A stretch of 64,000 bases of DNA from Streptomyces asiaticus (GTDB lineage Bacteria > Actinomycetota > Actinomycetes > Streptomycetales > Streptomycetaceae): contig NZ_JAGSHX010000006.1 in assembly GCF_018138715.1 (NCBI RefSeq), positions 8,680,001 to 8,744,000 on the forward strand. The letters run 5' to 3'. The position numbers and the translations under genes are program-made. Below are positions 34,965 to 43,764 of this stretch, in pieces. Position 1 is the first letter of the stretch. The number at the start of each line of letters is the position of its first letter. The notes beneath the pieces are model-generated. The model ran no database searches, was not told the DNA's origin, and saw nothing but the letters and a program-made list of their open reading frames with translations.

Positions 34965-36142
34965 ACGGGGCGTCCTTCCGGGACGGGAACGAGAAGTTCG
35001 GCTCGGGCGATGCGCCGGGCGGCGCGGTGCAGGAGCACCGTGGGGGACGCGCCGTCCGGTGCGGGGACGGCTCGGGCGGTGATGACGCCCGCGGGGGTGC
35101 CCAGCCGCAGCGTGCCGTCGGCGGTCTGCCGGGTGACGCGGTGGGCGAGGGTGCCGGGGGTCGCGGCGGCCGTCGCCAGGGCGACGGCGGAGGTGAGGCC
35201 GATCGCCGGATGCGGGGCGTGCATGGAGACCATGCGCACGGCCACGTCGTACCGGTCCTGAGTGACCAGGTGACCGTGGGTGGTGCGATATGTTACGGGC
35301 CCGCTGACGACACCGACCTTGGGCACCGCATGGCTGACCGGGGCGCCCTCGCGGACCAGCCCCATCGCGAGCGCCGCCTTGCGGCGCAGCACGGTGAGCG
35401 CGGGCACCACGGCGGCGAACGCGGCCAGGGACTCGGAGCCGTCGAGGCCGAACGCCTTGGCGTCGAAGAGCGCGGCGGGCGCGCCCGCGTCCACGAGCGA
35501 GGCTTCGACGGGGCCGTCCGGCCCGGTCAGGGTGTCCAGCGGGCGGCCGGTGGGCAGGGCGCGGCCGGTGGTGGACCCGGCCGGGTCCTGGAACCCCAGC
35601 AGGACCGGCACCCCGAGCGCGTCGGTGCCGGGCACCACGGCGGTGCCCTCGTCGGGCGCGGTCCGGCCGGGGGTGGGGATGGTGCCGGTGAGGCGGGCCC
35701 CGGTGTTCACGTTGAGCATGCGGACGGTGGTGGTGTCCGAGGTGATCGGCACCAGACCGCGGTGGACGGCGTACAGCGCGACCGCGGTGGCGCAGTTGCC
35801 GCAGTTGCTGGTCCACTCCACTCGCTCATCGCCGATGCCCACCTGCGCGAAGGCGTAGGAGACATCCACGCCCGCCACGTCCGACAGCTGGACGATCGCT
35901 GCCTTGGAGGTGGTGGACGAGGCGCCGCCCACCCCGTCGATCTGGCGGGGGTCGGCCGCGTTGAAGGCGGCGAGCAGCAGGGTGTCGGCATCCACTCCGG
36001 TGGCCACCACATCGTGGTGGTCGAAGATCCAGCACTTGCTGGTACCCCCGCGGATCATCTCGCCCCGCACACGCAACACAACGGACTCCCCATGGCCGTG
36101 GAATGGACACCCCGCCGACGGCTCCTCCGTGGGCGGTGGCAT
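34961..36142 (-). CDS. prpF: PrpF-family isomerase (aconitate/oxalomesaconate type)
   Basis: This 393-residue protein has the PrpF marks M-I-R-G-G-T-S-K near residues 29-36, G-G-A-S-S-T-T-S-K-A-A near 75 and a W-T-S-N-C-G-N-C segment near 109-116 carrying catalytic Cys. Relatives isomerise 2-methyl-cis-aconitate to its trans form, or tautomerise 4-oxalomesaconate. Which acid is used cannot be read here. The ATG 36142 has only a weak ribosome site, and the conserved region begins about 25 residues later, so an internal start is possible. Confidence 0.8.
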   Translation of the reverse strand: MPPPTEEPSAGCPFHGHGESVVLRVRGEMIRGGTSKCWIFDHHDVVATGVDADTLLLAAFNAADPRQIDGVGGASSTTSKAAIVQLSDVAGVDVSYAFAQVGIGDERVEWTSNCGNCATAVALYAVHRGLVPITSDTTTVRMLNVNTGARLTGTIPTPGRTAPDEGTAVVPGTDALGVPVLLGFQDPAGSTTGRALPTGRPLDTLTGPDGPVEASLVDAGAPAALFDAKAFGLDGSESLAAFAAVVPALTVLRRKAALAMGLVREGAPVSHAVPKVGVVSGPVTYRTTHGHLVTQDRYDVAVRMVSMHAPHPAIGLTSAVALATAAATPGTLAHRVTRQTADGTLRLGTPAGVITARAVPAPDGASPTVLLHRAARRIARAELLVPVPEGRPV

Positions 36143-36225
36143 CTACGGTGTGTTACGGCAGCGTGAAGTACAATCTCGGAAATCTGTAGGGGTATTAAGC
36201 AGAGCTGAAGGCTCGAGGTGATGCC

Positions 36226-37185
36226 GTGCTGGACGTCCGGCGCATTCTGCTCTTCGCCGAAGTGGCCAGGCGCGGCTCCGTGACGGCCACAGCCCGCGCC
36301 CTGAACTACACGCCATCAGCGGTGTCCCAGCAGGTCAGCCGACTGGAGACGGAGGCCGGCCAGCCGCTGCTCGACCGCCACGCACGGGGTGTCACCCTCA
36401 CCGACGCCGGGCGCGCCCTGGCCGACCGCGGGGAGCGGATCGCCCGTGAGCTGAAGGCCGCGGAGAGTGAGCTCGCCGACTTCGCGGGGCTCCGCGCGGG
36501 CACTCTGCGCATCGGCACCTTCCCCACCGTCGGCGCCTCGCTGCTGCCACCCGCCGTCATCGCCTTCCGCGACACCCACCCGGACGTACGGCTGACCGTG
36601 CGCAGCGCCCGTATCGCCGGACTGTGGTCGATGCTGGAGAACCGGGAGATCGAGATGTCGCTGATGTGGGACTACGACTGGTGCCGCATCGACCGCGAGG
36701 ACGTGGACATCACCCCGCTCCTCGACGATCCGCCCGCCCTCCTGGTCGGCGACCGCCACCCGCTGGCCACCCGTACCGACGCCACGCTCGCCGATCTCGC
36801 CGACGATTCGTGGATCACCCGTGCCGACCGCCATCCGGTGGCCGAGGCCCTGGTGCGCAGCTGCCGGGCGGTCGGCTTCGAACCGCAGATCGCGTATGAG
36901 GCACACGACTACCAGGAGGCGCAGGCGATGGTGGCCGCCGGTCTGGGCGTGGCGCTGGCCCCGACCCTGGCCCTGGAGGGCATCCGCCCCGGCGTCAGCG
37001 TGCTGCCCCTGCGGCCGCCCGCGCCGGTGCGCCGGATCCTGCTCGTGCGCATGGCCGACCACGCCCTCACCCCCGCCGCCGGGGCGTTCCTCGGCTCGCT
37101 CCGGGAGAGCGCCGCGGCCCGGCGGACCGACGCCATGGGCGCGGGTGGACGAGCGGTGGTGCCGGATCCCCGCACCGGCTCATGA
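36226..37185 (+). CDS. LysR-family regulator of the PrpF-transporter genes
   Basis: This 319-residue protein has the LysR helix-turn-helix (L-L-F-A-E-V-A-R-R-G-S-V-T-A-T-A-R-A-L-N-Y-T-P-S-A-V-S-Q-Q-V) in residues 8-38 and the effector-binding domain after about 90. The GTG has GAGG upstream. It is divergent from the PrpF-transporter operon with 83 bases between, the normal place for LysR binding, so it probably senses the transported acid. Its stop is followed by a 15-base tandem repeat. Confidence 0.85.
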   Translation: MLDVRRILLFAEVARRGSVTATARALNYTPSAVSQQVSRLETEAGQPLLDRHARGVTLTDAGRALADRGERIARELKAAESELADFAGLRAGTLRIGTFPTVGASLLPPAVIAFRDTHPDVRLTVRSARIAGLWSMLENREIEMSLMWDYDWCRIDREDVDITPLLDDPPALLVGDRHPLATRTDATLADLADDSWITRADRHPVAEALVRSCRAVGFEPQIAYEAHDYQEAQAMVAAGLGVALAPTLALEGIRPGVSVLPLRPPAPVRRILLVRMADHALTPAAGAFLGSLRESAAARRTDAMGAGGRAVVPDPRTGS

Positions 37186-37223
37186 CGGATCCTCTCATGA
37201 CCGGCTCTCTCATGACGGACTCT
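37179..37223. repeat. 15-bp tandem repeat between convergent genes
   Basis: Three units near CTCATGACGGATCCT start at 37179, 37194 and 37209, with CATGA at 37181, 37196 and 37211. It covers the LysR stop and reaches the last base of the esterase gene. Confidence 0.7.
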
Positions 37224-38185
37224 CACAGCGAGGAGATCACCCGCCTGCGGTCCTCCATGGCGCGGTGGGCGAGCCGGGAGGCGGGGGCGAGGCGGTCGTA
37301 CTCATGGATGGCCCCGCTGTGCAGATGCAGTTCGATGGGGACGTCGGCGTCGGCGAGCCGCTGGGCGTAGGTGACGGCCTCGGCGCGGAAGATGTCGAGC
37401 TCGCCGACCTCGACATAGGCCGGTGCCAGGCCCTCGGCGGTGGCGACACGCGCGGGCGCCACCTGCGGCGGGACATCGTCGGTGCCGAACGCCGCACCCA
37501 GCAGGGCATGCCAGCCGGTCCAGTTGTCGTCCCAGGTCCAGGCCACATACGGGGTCAACCGGGGATCCGGGGCGAGCGTGCGGTCGTCCAGCATGGGATA
37601 CAGCAGGGCCTGGCGGGCGAGCGGAACGCCCCGGTCGCGGGCGAGGATCGCCACTCCGGCGGCGAGCCCGCCCCCGGCGCTGTCGCCCATGACGGCGATG
37701 CGGCGGGGATCGACCCTCAGCTCGGGCGCCTGGTCGCCCAGCCAGGTCAGCGCGGCGAACACATCCTCCACGGGGCCGGTGCCGGTGGCCGCGTCGGGGG
37801 CCAGACGGTAGTCCACGGACACGAACGGCACTCCGGTGGCCTGGACATACCCGGCCACCACGGAGTCATAGAGATCGACACTCCCGGCGATCATCCCTCC
37901 GCCATGGGCGTAGACAACCGCGGAACCCGGCGCGGACTCGGCCTTCTCGTACCAGCGGACGAGGATCTCCGCCCCGTCCGCGGACCGCACCTTGTGCGAG
38001 GACGCCTTCACCAGCGGATAGCCGGACGGGTACGCCGGGAGCAGTGAGGCCATCCACCGCATCGAGGCCGTGCCCCTGGCGCGCAGCGTCCGCCAGTCGT
38101 CGCGCTCGGGCGGGGGAGTGGGGTCGCTCTGTTCGGCGAGGGCCTGGAGAACCGCGGCGAGCTCAGGGTCGAGGGTGAAGGCCAT
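37223..38185 (-). CDS. HSL-type alpha/beta hydrolase (esterase)
   Basis: This 320-residue enzyme is of the hormone-sensitive-lipase family: the oxyanion motif H-G-G-G is near residue 96, the nucleophile elbow G-D-S-A-G-G near 163, and the final His lies in S-G-A-I-H-E. Relatives hydrolyse short acyl esters. ATG 38185 has a GGAG seven bases upstream and gives the family length; an earlier in-frame start would add 13 Arg/Pro-rich residues. It has no signal peptide. It is convergent with the LysR gene. Confidence 0.85.
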   Translation of the reverse strand: MAFTLDPELAAVLQALAEQSDPTPPPERDDWRTLRARGTASMRWMASLLPAYPSGYPLVKASSHKVRSADGAEILVRWYEKAESAPGSAVVYAHGGGMIAGSVDLYDSVVAGYVQATGVPFVSVDYRLAPDAATGTGPVEDVFAALTWLGDQAPELRVDPRRIAVMGDSAGGGLAAGVAILARDRGVPLARQALLYPMLDDRTLAPDPRLTPYVAWTWDDNWTGWHALLGAAFGTDDVPPQVAPARVATAEGLAPAYVEVGELDIFRAEAVTYAQRLADADVPIELHLHSGAIHEYDRLAPASRLAHRAMEDRRRVISSL

Positions 38186-38298
38186 GGTCGGCTCCGTTCG
38201 AGGACGGCGGGGCCGCTGCCCCAACTGTCCTCCCAGACTGCCGAGTTGCGCTCAAGTTCCGGTACAGAGACTGGCGGCGGCATGAGGACTGCTACGGG

Positions 38299-38481
38299 GT
38301 GTCCGGCGGATCTCTGCCCCTCCCCGCCCCTTCCCGCGGTATCGGTATACGGCTCCGATATGCGGCTCCGCCGCGTTGCGGGGCTCCGCCCCGGACTCCG
38401 GGGTCCAGGGGCGAAGCCCTTGGTGACGGGAAGGGGCGGGGAGGGGAGCAGCGCGCCGCAGGCGTCAAGACCGTCGGACAC
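38299..38481. repeat. Long nested palindromic intergenic repeat, copy 2
   Basis: It begins GTGTCCGGCGGA and ends with a degenerate partner CGTCGGACAC. Perfect 20-base C/G-rich arms lie at 38317-38336 and 38427-38446. In between are ATATGCGGCTCCGCCGCG and CCAGGGGCGAAGCCC blocks shared with copy 1. After the arms GCCGCAGGCGTCAAGA is shared with copy 3. Confidence 0.85.
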
Positions 38482-38484
38482 CTT

Positions 38485-38524
38485 CAGGGGCGGGCGCCCG
38501 TTCGCTGCGGTGCGCCCGCCCCTG
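38485..38524 (-). terminator. Hairpin terminator of the giant chimera gene
   Basis: CAGGGGCGGGCGC (38485-38497) and GCGCCCGCCCCTG (38512-38524) pair perfectly over a 14-base loop, about 95 bases after the chimera stop when read on the minus strand. Confidence 0.6.
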
Positions 38525-38618
38525 ACCCTCGGCTCTCCCGATCATCGCTTTCCCCGCCTCCGCCTCCGTACTCCCGGGAAACGTGGGATTGAGACAAGGT
38601 GTCGGATCCCTGACCGCC

Positions 38619-41600
38619 TCATCCGGGCCGCAGCGAGTCCCTCAGCTTCCTGGCCGCCTCGGTCTCGGCGATGTACTCGCCGGGGCTGGCCGCGCCGAGC
38701 TCCTCGTACAGCGTCACCGCCTGTTCGGCCGCGGCCAGGGCCTCCTCGCGGCGCCCGTCCGCCACCAGCAGCGCCGCCTGCCGGTACGCGGCCATGGCCA
38801 GCAGCGGGCGGTAGGTGCCGGGCACGGTGGCATCGAGCCGCTGGTAGATCTCGCGCGCCTCCCGCCAGGCGTCGGCGCCCGCGCCGGGTTGACCCGCGGA
38901 CTGCAACAGGGCGCCCAGATTGCCCAGCGCCCAGGCCAGATTGGGCAGATCCGCGCGGCGGCGGTAGACCGCCACCGCGTCGCGTCCGGCCGTCACGGCC
39001 TCCTCATGGCGGCCCGCGTGCTGGAGATACATCCCCAGGAACACCAGCGTCTTCGCCATCGCCGTCTCGAAGGCGGGGTTGGCGGCGGCCAGGACCCGGT
39101 AGGCGGCCACCGCACGCCGCTGCGCCTCCGCGGCCTCCTCCGGGCGGCCGGCCTCGTAGAACCGGGCGGCCAGGTTTCCCAGCGCCCATGCCACGTGCTC
39201 CTCGTCCCCGATGGCCCGGTACTCGGCGACGCCCTCCTGGCCGATCGTGATCGCCTCGTCATGGCGCCCGACCCGGGACAGATACATCCCGAGGATGACC
39301 AGCGTCTGGGCCACGTCCCGGCGGGCCGGGGCGGACACCGTGGCGAGCTGGAGATACGCGTCGCGGGCCTGGAACTGGACCTCGACGGCCTCGGCGTGGC
39401 GACCGGCGTTCGTCAGCACGGCGGCGCGCTGCCGGAACGTGTTCGCGAGCAGGTTCATACGAGCCAGGTCGGCGGGCCGGGGGACGTAGTCGGCGGTCCG
39501 CCAGTAGTGGACCGCGGCGGGGCCGCCGTCCGCCCGGGTGGTGTAGAGCTTGTGGTTGTCCGGCCGGAACACGGCCAGTTCGGCCTTGCCGTCGCCGTCG
39601 TAGTCGGCCGGTACGGGGATGTCGCCGGGCCGTCCCCAGGGCAGTGAGCGCGGCGCGGCGCCGGACGACGGCCGGATCTGCCAGGAGCCCTCGGCGGACG
39701 ACCAGGTGGCCTCGTCGGCCACGCCGTCCCCGTCGTAGTCGGCCCGCACCGGCATGGGCGCGACGGGCTGCGCCGTGGCGGCGGGCGCGGTGAAGTACCA
39801 GTACCAGATGGTGAGTTGGAGCGCGCTCAGCCGGTCCAGCTTCAGGCCGCCCTCCCGCGCCGATGTCGGCTCGACGGTGACCGTCCAGGTCGTGGCGGGG
39901 CTGCGGCCCCAGTAGGACGGCCGGGGGTCCGCGGGGTCGGTCGGGTCGCTCCTGTCGAACGTGGCCTCCACGGTGGCGGTCAGGGGGCGCCCGCTCGGAC
40001 GCTCCTCCGTGCCGCTCCGCCGCCGGTTCACGGCCGCGCCTCCGTGCTGGAGGAACAGGACGACGGCCGGTGTCTCGGCGGTGGCCCCGACCAGGCCCAG
40101 ATGAACCCGGTCGATCTTGAATTCCGAGAAGGCGGCCGGGAAACCGTCGAGGGAGACGGTGAACGTCGCCTGCCCGGTGGTCCGCAGCGAGGTCAGCACC
40201 TCGGGCGCGGTGATGTTCACAAAGCGCACCGTGTGGTCGAGAAGCGCCTTGTACTCCATGTACCTGGTGCGCAGGGGCTCCAGTTTGAGCATCGCGTTCC
40301 ACGACTGGTGGTAACGGTCGAACAGGCCGGGCACCCTGCTCGCATCGCCCCGGGCAAGCGGCTGATAGGCGTTCTCGACCTCGTCCGGGTGCAGATGGCC
40401 CCAGTCGAAGCTGTAGGCCGGGGCCTCGTTGCCGAAGGTGAAGATGTCCAGCGCCCGGTGTGCGTAGAACGAGTACCGGATGAGGACGTCGACATAGAAC
40501 TGGGTCTGGGTGACCAGGCGGCGGGCGGTCGCGCTCAGCACGGTGATGTCGGAGGCCCAGTCCCCGTCGAGCCTCCGCATCGCCTCGAGGTCGGCCTCAT
40601 TCCGGGCGATCTTGGCCTCGGCCGCCCGCTTGAGCAGCTGCTTCTGCTGGACTTCCAGGATCTGCACGCCGAGCTGCCGGACCAGGTCGAGGTGGCGGGC
40701 CACCAGATCCCGCTCCCTGCTCTCCAGCTTGCCGTCGATCGTGGTGGCGGCCAGCTCCGCGATGGCCCGCCCGGCCTCGATGAACTTCGCGCTCTTCTTG
40801 ACGAGATCGCTCAGCCCGCCCATCACCTTGGCGGCTTCCGGCTTGGGCTTGGGGCTGGTGGGGTTGGACCAGTCGATGTAGTTGATGAGATAGGCGCCCT
40901 CGCCGTACCGGCCGGTGGCGGTGTCGAACCCCTCGAACGAGGCGCTGGAGGTGGCGATCGCCTCGGCCGCGGCGACGAACGCCACGGCGGTGGCACCGGC
41001 GGAGACGATCGCGGACGCGGCGGCGGCCACCGCGATGGCGGCGCCCACCAGCGGACCGAGGTCGTTGCCCGGCGGGAACTGCATGCGCTGCCGGGTCATC
41101 TCCTCGCGGACCTGCTGGATCTGCTGGTTGACCTCTTCGATCTGCTGGTTGATGATCTTCTGTCGGCCCTCGGCCCCCTCCAGCGCCAGCCCCGCCGCCT
41201 TCTCCTCCAGGACCAGCACATCGCGCATACCGGCCAGCTGCTCCATGTCGGTCTTCAGCAGCTCACGCTTCTGGCCGGTGCTGAGGACGGAGAGCAGCAG
41301 ATTCATGGCGTCGGTGAAGCGGCCGTGCACGATCGCGTCGTAGTCGACGACCACGTCCTCGAAGTTCGGGAAGTCCGGCATGAGGTCGAGGTTGTACGGC
41401 TGGCCGATCGGCGAGAGGTTGGTCGCGATGTACCGCGACAGCTCGGCGGCCCGCTCCTGCCCCGGGTCGAGCGCGAGGGCCCGGTCGAACTCATGGGCCG
41501 CGGTGTCGCGGTGGCCGCTCCGCTCCGGCAGCCCCGGGGCGTAGGAGCGGAAGAGAAACTCGCCCACCGTCGTCCGGTAGTGGGCCCACTCCGCAGCGCG

Positions 41601-42416
41601 CCCGCCCAGGCGCGGCCGCACCACGCCCCACCAGTCGGCGTCGGAGTGCACCAGGAGCCTCGGCTCCACCCCCGGACCGGCCGTGGACCCGGTGGTGCCC
41701 GGTGGTCCACCGGGCCCGTTCTCGCCGCCGTGCCTGCCTCCGGTGCCGCCCCTGCCGCCGGACCCGGCCGCGCCGGGCGCTCCGCCCGCCCCGTCGAGCG
41801 ACAGGCCCGAGTACGCGACCGTCTCGACCACGATCTCCGCGGCCGGGCCGCCGGCGCCCCCGGTGCCACCCGGTCCACCGGGGCCGCCGTTGCCGCCCGG
41901 GATGGAGTCGGGCGGGTCCGGCCGGTTGGGCGGGCGGGCGCCGTCCTTCCCGCGACCGCCGAGCCCGCCCGTACCACCCTGACCACCTTGGCCGCCGCGG
42001 GCGGCGATCCGCAGGTCGGTGATGGTGTGCGCGAGCACCATGACGGGCGTGGCGGCGCCGCCCGCGCCTCCGGTGCCACCCGGTCCGCCGGGGCCGCCGT
42101 CCATGCCGTTGTCGCCGACACCGGACGGGCCGGTGGCGCCGTACGCACCCGCGGCACCGGGCGCGCCGCCGCTGTCCAGCGCGCCGCCGTTGCCGCGGTA
42201 GGTCTCGGCGACCACGATGAGGGGGTGGCCCGCGAGCCCGGTGAGGACGTACTGGGGGTCGTGGACCACCTCGCGCGCGATCAGCGCCAGCCGCGCCTCG
42301 GGCGGCAGCTGTGTGAGCTCGGCCCTGATCTCGGCGAGCAGTGCGTCATTGACCTGGATGGTGTCCCTGATATGGACCCAGTCGACCGTGATCTCCCCAC
42401 CCGCGGGCATCGTCAT
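38619..42416 (-). CDS. Giant chimeric protein: glycine-rich, coiled-coil, Tc-toxin-like, VCBS-like and TPR parts
   Basis: This 1265-residue protein has, in order: a short N-terminal domain (1-75); three collagen- or PGRS-like blocks of Gly-Gly-x and Gly-x-Gly (about 76-243); a helical stretch with a coiled coil (about 383-446); an Ala/Val-rich hydrophobic segment (453-491); further coiled coil (about 560-650); a beta-rich part with Y-M-E-Y-K-A-L-L-D-H-T-V-R-F-V-N-I-T-A-P-E-V-L and F-T-V-S-L-D-G-F-P (about 719-823) that recalls the C-terminal region of Tc toxin A subunits; two D-Y-D-G-D-G calcium-type motifs (about 888 and 936); and at least six TPR-like repeats (about 993-1260). No signal peptide is seen. 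ATG 42416 has GGGGGAG seven bases upstream. Function is unknown; the Tc likeness is by eye and could be distant. Confidence 0.7.
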   Translation of the reverse strand: MTMPAGGEITVDWVHIRDTIQVNDALLAEIRAELTQLPPEARLALIAREVVHDPQYVLTGLAGHPLIVVAETYRGNGGALDSGGAPGAAGAYGATGPSGVGDNGMDGGPGGPGGTGGAGGAATPVMVLAHTITDLRIAARGGQGGQGGTGGLGGRGKDGARPPNRPDPPDSIPGGNGGPGGPGGTGGAGGPAAEIVVETVAYSGLSLDGAGGAPGAAGSGGRGGTGGRHGGENGPGGPPGTTGSTAGPGVEPRLLVHSDADWWGVVRPRLGGRAAEWAHYRTTVGEFLFRSYAPGLPERSGHRDTAAHEFDRALALDPGQERAAELSRYIATNLSPIGQPYNLDLMPDFPNFEDVVVDYDAIVHGRFTDAMNLLLSVLSTGQKRELLKTDMEQLAGMRDVLVLEEKAAGLALEGAEGRQKIINQQIEEVNQQIQQVREEMTRQRMQFPPGNDLGPLVGAAIAVAAAASAIVSAGATAVAFVAAAEAIATSSASFEGFDTATGRYGEGAYLINYIDWSNPTSPKPKPEAAKVMGGLSDLVKKSAKFIEAGRAIAELAATTIDGKLESRERDLVARHLDLVRQLGVQILEVQQKQLLKRAAEAKIARNEADLEAMRRLDGDWASDITVLSATARRLVTQTQFYVDVLIRYSFYAHRALDIFTFGNEAPAYSFDWGHLHPDEVENAYQPLARGDASRVPGLFDRYHQSWNAMLKLEPLRTRYMEYKALLDHTVRFVNITAPEVLTSLRTTGQATFTVSLDGFPAAFSEFKIDRVHLGLVGATAETPAVVLFLQHGGAAVNRRRSGTEERPSGRPLTATVEATFDRSDPTDPADPRPSYWGRSPATTWTVTVEPTSAREGGLKLDRLSALQLTIWYWYFTAPAATAQPVAPMPVRADYDGDGVADEATWSSAEGSWQIRPSSGAAPRSLPWGRPGDIPVPADYDGDGKAELAVFRPDNHKLYTTRADGGPAAVHYWRTADYVPRPADLARMNLLANTFRQRAAVLTNAGRHAEAVEVQFQARDAYLQLATVSAPARRDVAQTLVILGMYLSRVGRHDEAITIGQEGVAEYRAIGDEEHVAWALGNLAARFYEAGRPEEAAEAQRRAVAAYRVLAAANPAFETAMAKTLVFLGMYLQHAGRHEEAVTAGRDAVAVYRRRADLPNLAWALGNLGALLQSAGQPGAGADAWREAREIYQRLDATVPGTYRPLLAMAAYRQAALLVADGRREEALAAAEQAVTLYEELGAASPGEYIAETEAARKLRDSLRPG

Positions 42417-42553
42417 CGCGGAACTCCCCCTTTTCGCGCCGCCTGACCCGAGGTCATTCTTCGGCAGCGCCGGGCTCCTGTGATGTGTGTACCCGCTACA
42501 TCACCCGATCGGGGTACGTCGCTCAGATGTGCCGGGCTCCTGCCCCGAGCACC

Positions 42554-42588
42554 GGTGCCCCGGCCGGAACGAGTCCGGCCGGGGCACC
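42554..42588 (-). terminator. Strong hairpin after the D,D-carboxypeptidase gene
   Basis: A 15-base perfect stem (42554-42568 with 42574-42588) closes a 5-base ACGAG loop, starting 28 bases past the carboxypeptidase stop on the minus strand. Confidence 0.8.
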
Positions 42589-42615
42589 GCGCTGTCGCCT
42601 CACGGGGCTTGTGGA

Positions 42616-43551
42616 TCAGTCCCGCTGAGCGTCCTTGGGAAGCCGGCGCCACTTCACCTCGGTGGTGGTGTCGTACGTCCAGTCGAGCATCTTCTTCGCG
42701 TCCGGGTAGCGGTCCGCGTCGTTGAGGATGACTCCCACGACCGTCTTGTCGCCGCGCTTGGCGGCGAACACCAGGCAGGGGCCGGCGGGGGTGGTGGTCC
42801 CGGTCTTGACACCGATCGCGCCCTGGTACGAACCCAGCAACTGATTGGTGTTGTCCCAGGAGTAGTACCGGGTGCGGCCATTGGCCGCCGGTGCCTCCTG
42901 CTTGGTGGACACCGACTTGACAACCGTGTCGAACGTCGCGTTGTCCATGGCGCGCCGGGTCAGCTGCGCCAGGTCATGGGGCGTCGAGTAGTTGTCGGCG
43001 TCGGCCGAGACACCGTCGAAGGAGTCGTACTTGGTGTTGGTCAGCCCCAAGTCCTTCGCCTTCGTGTTCATCTTGGAGATGAACGACTTGGTCCGCTCGG
43101 CGGTGGTGTCGCCGGTGCCGAACGTGTCGGCCAGCGCCATCGCCGCGTCGCAGCCGGACGGCAGCATCAACCCGTACAGCAGCTGGTTGACGGTGAGTTT
43201 GTCACCGGTCTGGAGGTCCGCGGTGCTGGCACCGGACTTGGTCACATAGTCGCGGTACTCCTGCTTGATGGTGACCTGCTGGTTGAGGTCCAGACCTCGG
43301 GTCTCGAGCACCACGAGGGCAGTCATGATCTTCGTGGTGCTCGCCATCGGACGCCTGGTGTCGGCGTCCTTGGCCATCAGCTCCTTGTTGGAACCGGTGT
43401 CGAGCAGGTAGGCGCCCTTGGCGCTGACCTCCGGTGGCGGTTCGGCCGAAGCCTGGGCCATCGCCACCGGGACCGCGATCGCTACGGCCACCGTGGACGC
43501 GACCGCCGCGACTCTCCAGCGGCGGGTCACGGTTCCACGACGTTTATGCAT
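42616..43551 (-). CDS. Secreted D-alanyl-D-alanine carboxypeptidase (S11)
   Basis: This 311-residue enzyme trims the terminal D-Ala from peptidoglycan stem peptides. It has a signal-like start (R-R-W-R-V then a long Ala/Val stretch ending A-Q-A-S-A), S-T-T-K as the SxxK site near residue 70, S-G-C as the SxN-like motif in L-P-S-G-C-D-A-A near 127, and K-T-G-T in G-V-K-T-G-T-T. The middle motif is SGC instead of SGN, which is common in this family in actinomycetes. ATG 43551 has GGAGG just before it. A strong terminator follows. Confidence 0.9.
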   Translation of the reverse strand: MHKRRGTVTRRWRVAAVASTVAVAIAVPVAMAQASAEPPPEVSAKGAYLLDTGSNKELMAKDADTRRPMASTTKIMTALVVLETRGLDLNQQVTIKQEYRDYVTKSGASTADLQTGDKLTVNQLLYGLMLPSGCDAAMALADTFGTGDTTAERTKSFISKMNTKAKDLGLTNTKYDSFDGVSADADNYSTPHDLAQLTRRAMDNATFDTVVKSVSTKQEAPAANGRTRYYSWDNTNQLLGSYQGAIGVKTGTTTPAGPCLVFAAKRGDKTVVGVILNDADRYPDAKKMLDWTYDTTTEVKWRRLPKDAQRD

Positions 43552-43764
43552 TCGCCCTCCGTTTCGCTTGTTGAGGTGTGTTTCGGGCGAGCGCATCGTC
43601 TCACCAGGCGAAAATCGGCCATGCTTCGGGGTGGCGGGCGCGCGGTGGCTCTGGGGAAACAACTAGGTTCCGCACCAGCGCCGTTGACCCGACGGCGGAT
43701 CCGGGGCGGCCGTGTGCGGCCCGGAGCGCGCGCCCGCTGATCCGCGATCTGCCACACTCATGGT

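Larger units (their letters stand above)
38186..38618. other. Gene-free stretch with repeat and terminator
   Basis: This 433-base stretch lies between the esterase start and the giant chimera stop. I see no gene in it. It holds copy 2 of the long palindromic repeat (38299-38481) and a hairpin terminator (38485-38524); the first part carries the esterase promoter region, without a clear match. Confidence 0.75.

Noticed and set aside
33453..35261. Long plus-strand frame
   Set aside because: Antisense to the transporter and PrpF genes, which have clear family motifs; translation is Gln/Gly/Arg-rich noise.
36143..36225. Clear LysR operator before prpF
   Set aside because: The stretch is AT-rich and promoter-like, but I found no convincing inverted repeat with T-N11-A.
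41690..42190. G/C tandem array
   Set aside because: It is coding sequence for the Gly-rich blocks of the chimera; units vary and keep frame.
38619..42416. Part of the CIS payload set
   Set aside because: It lies 16 kb away on the other strand with unrelated genes between, and lacks a DUF4157 mark.
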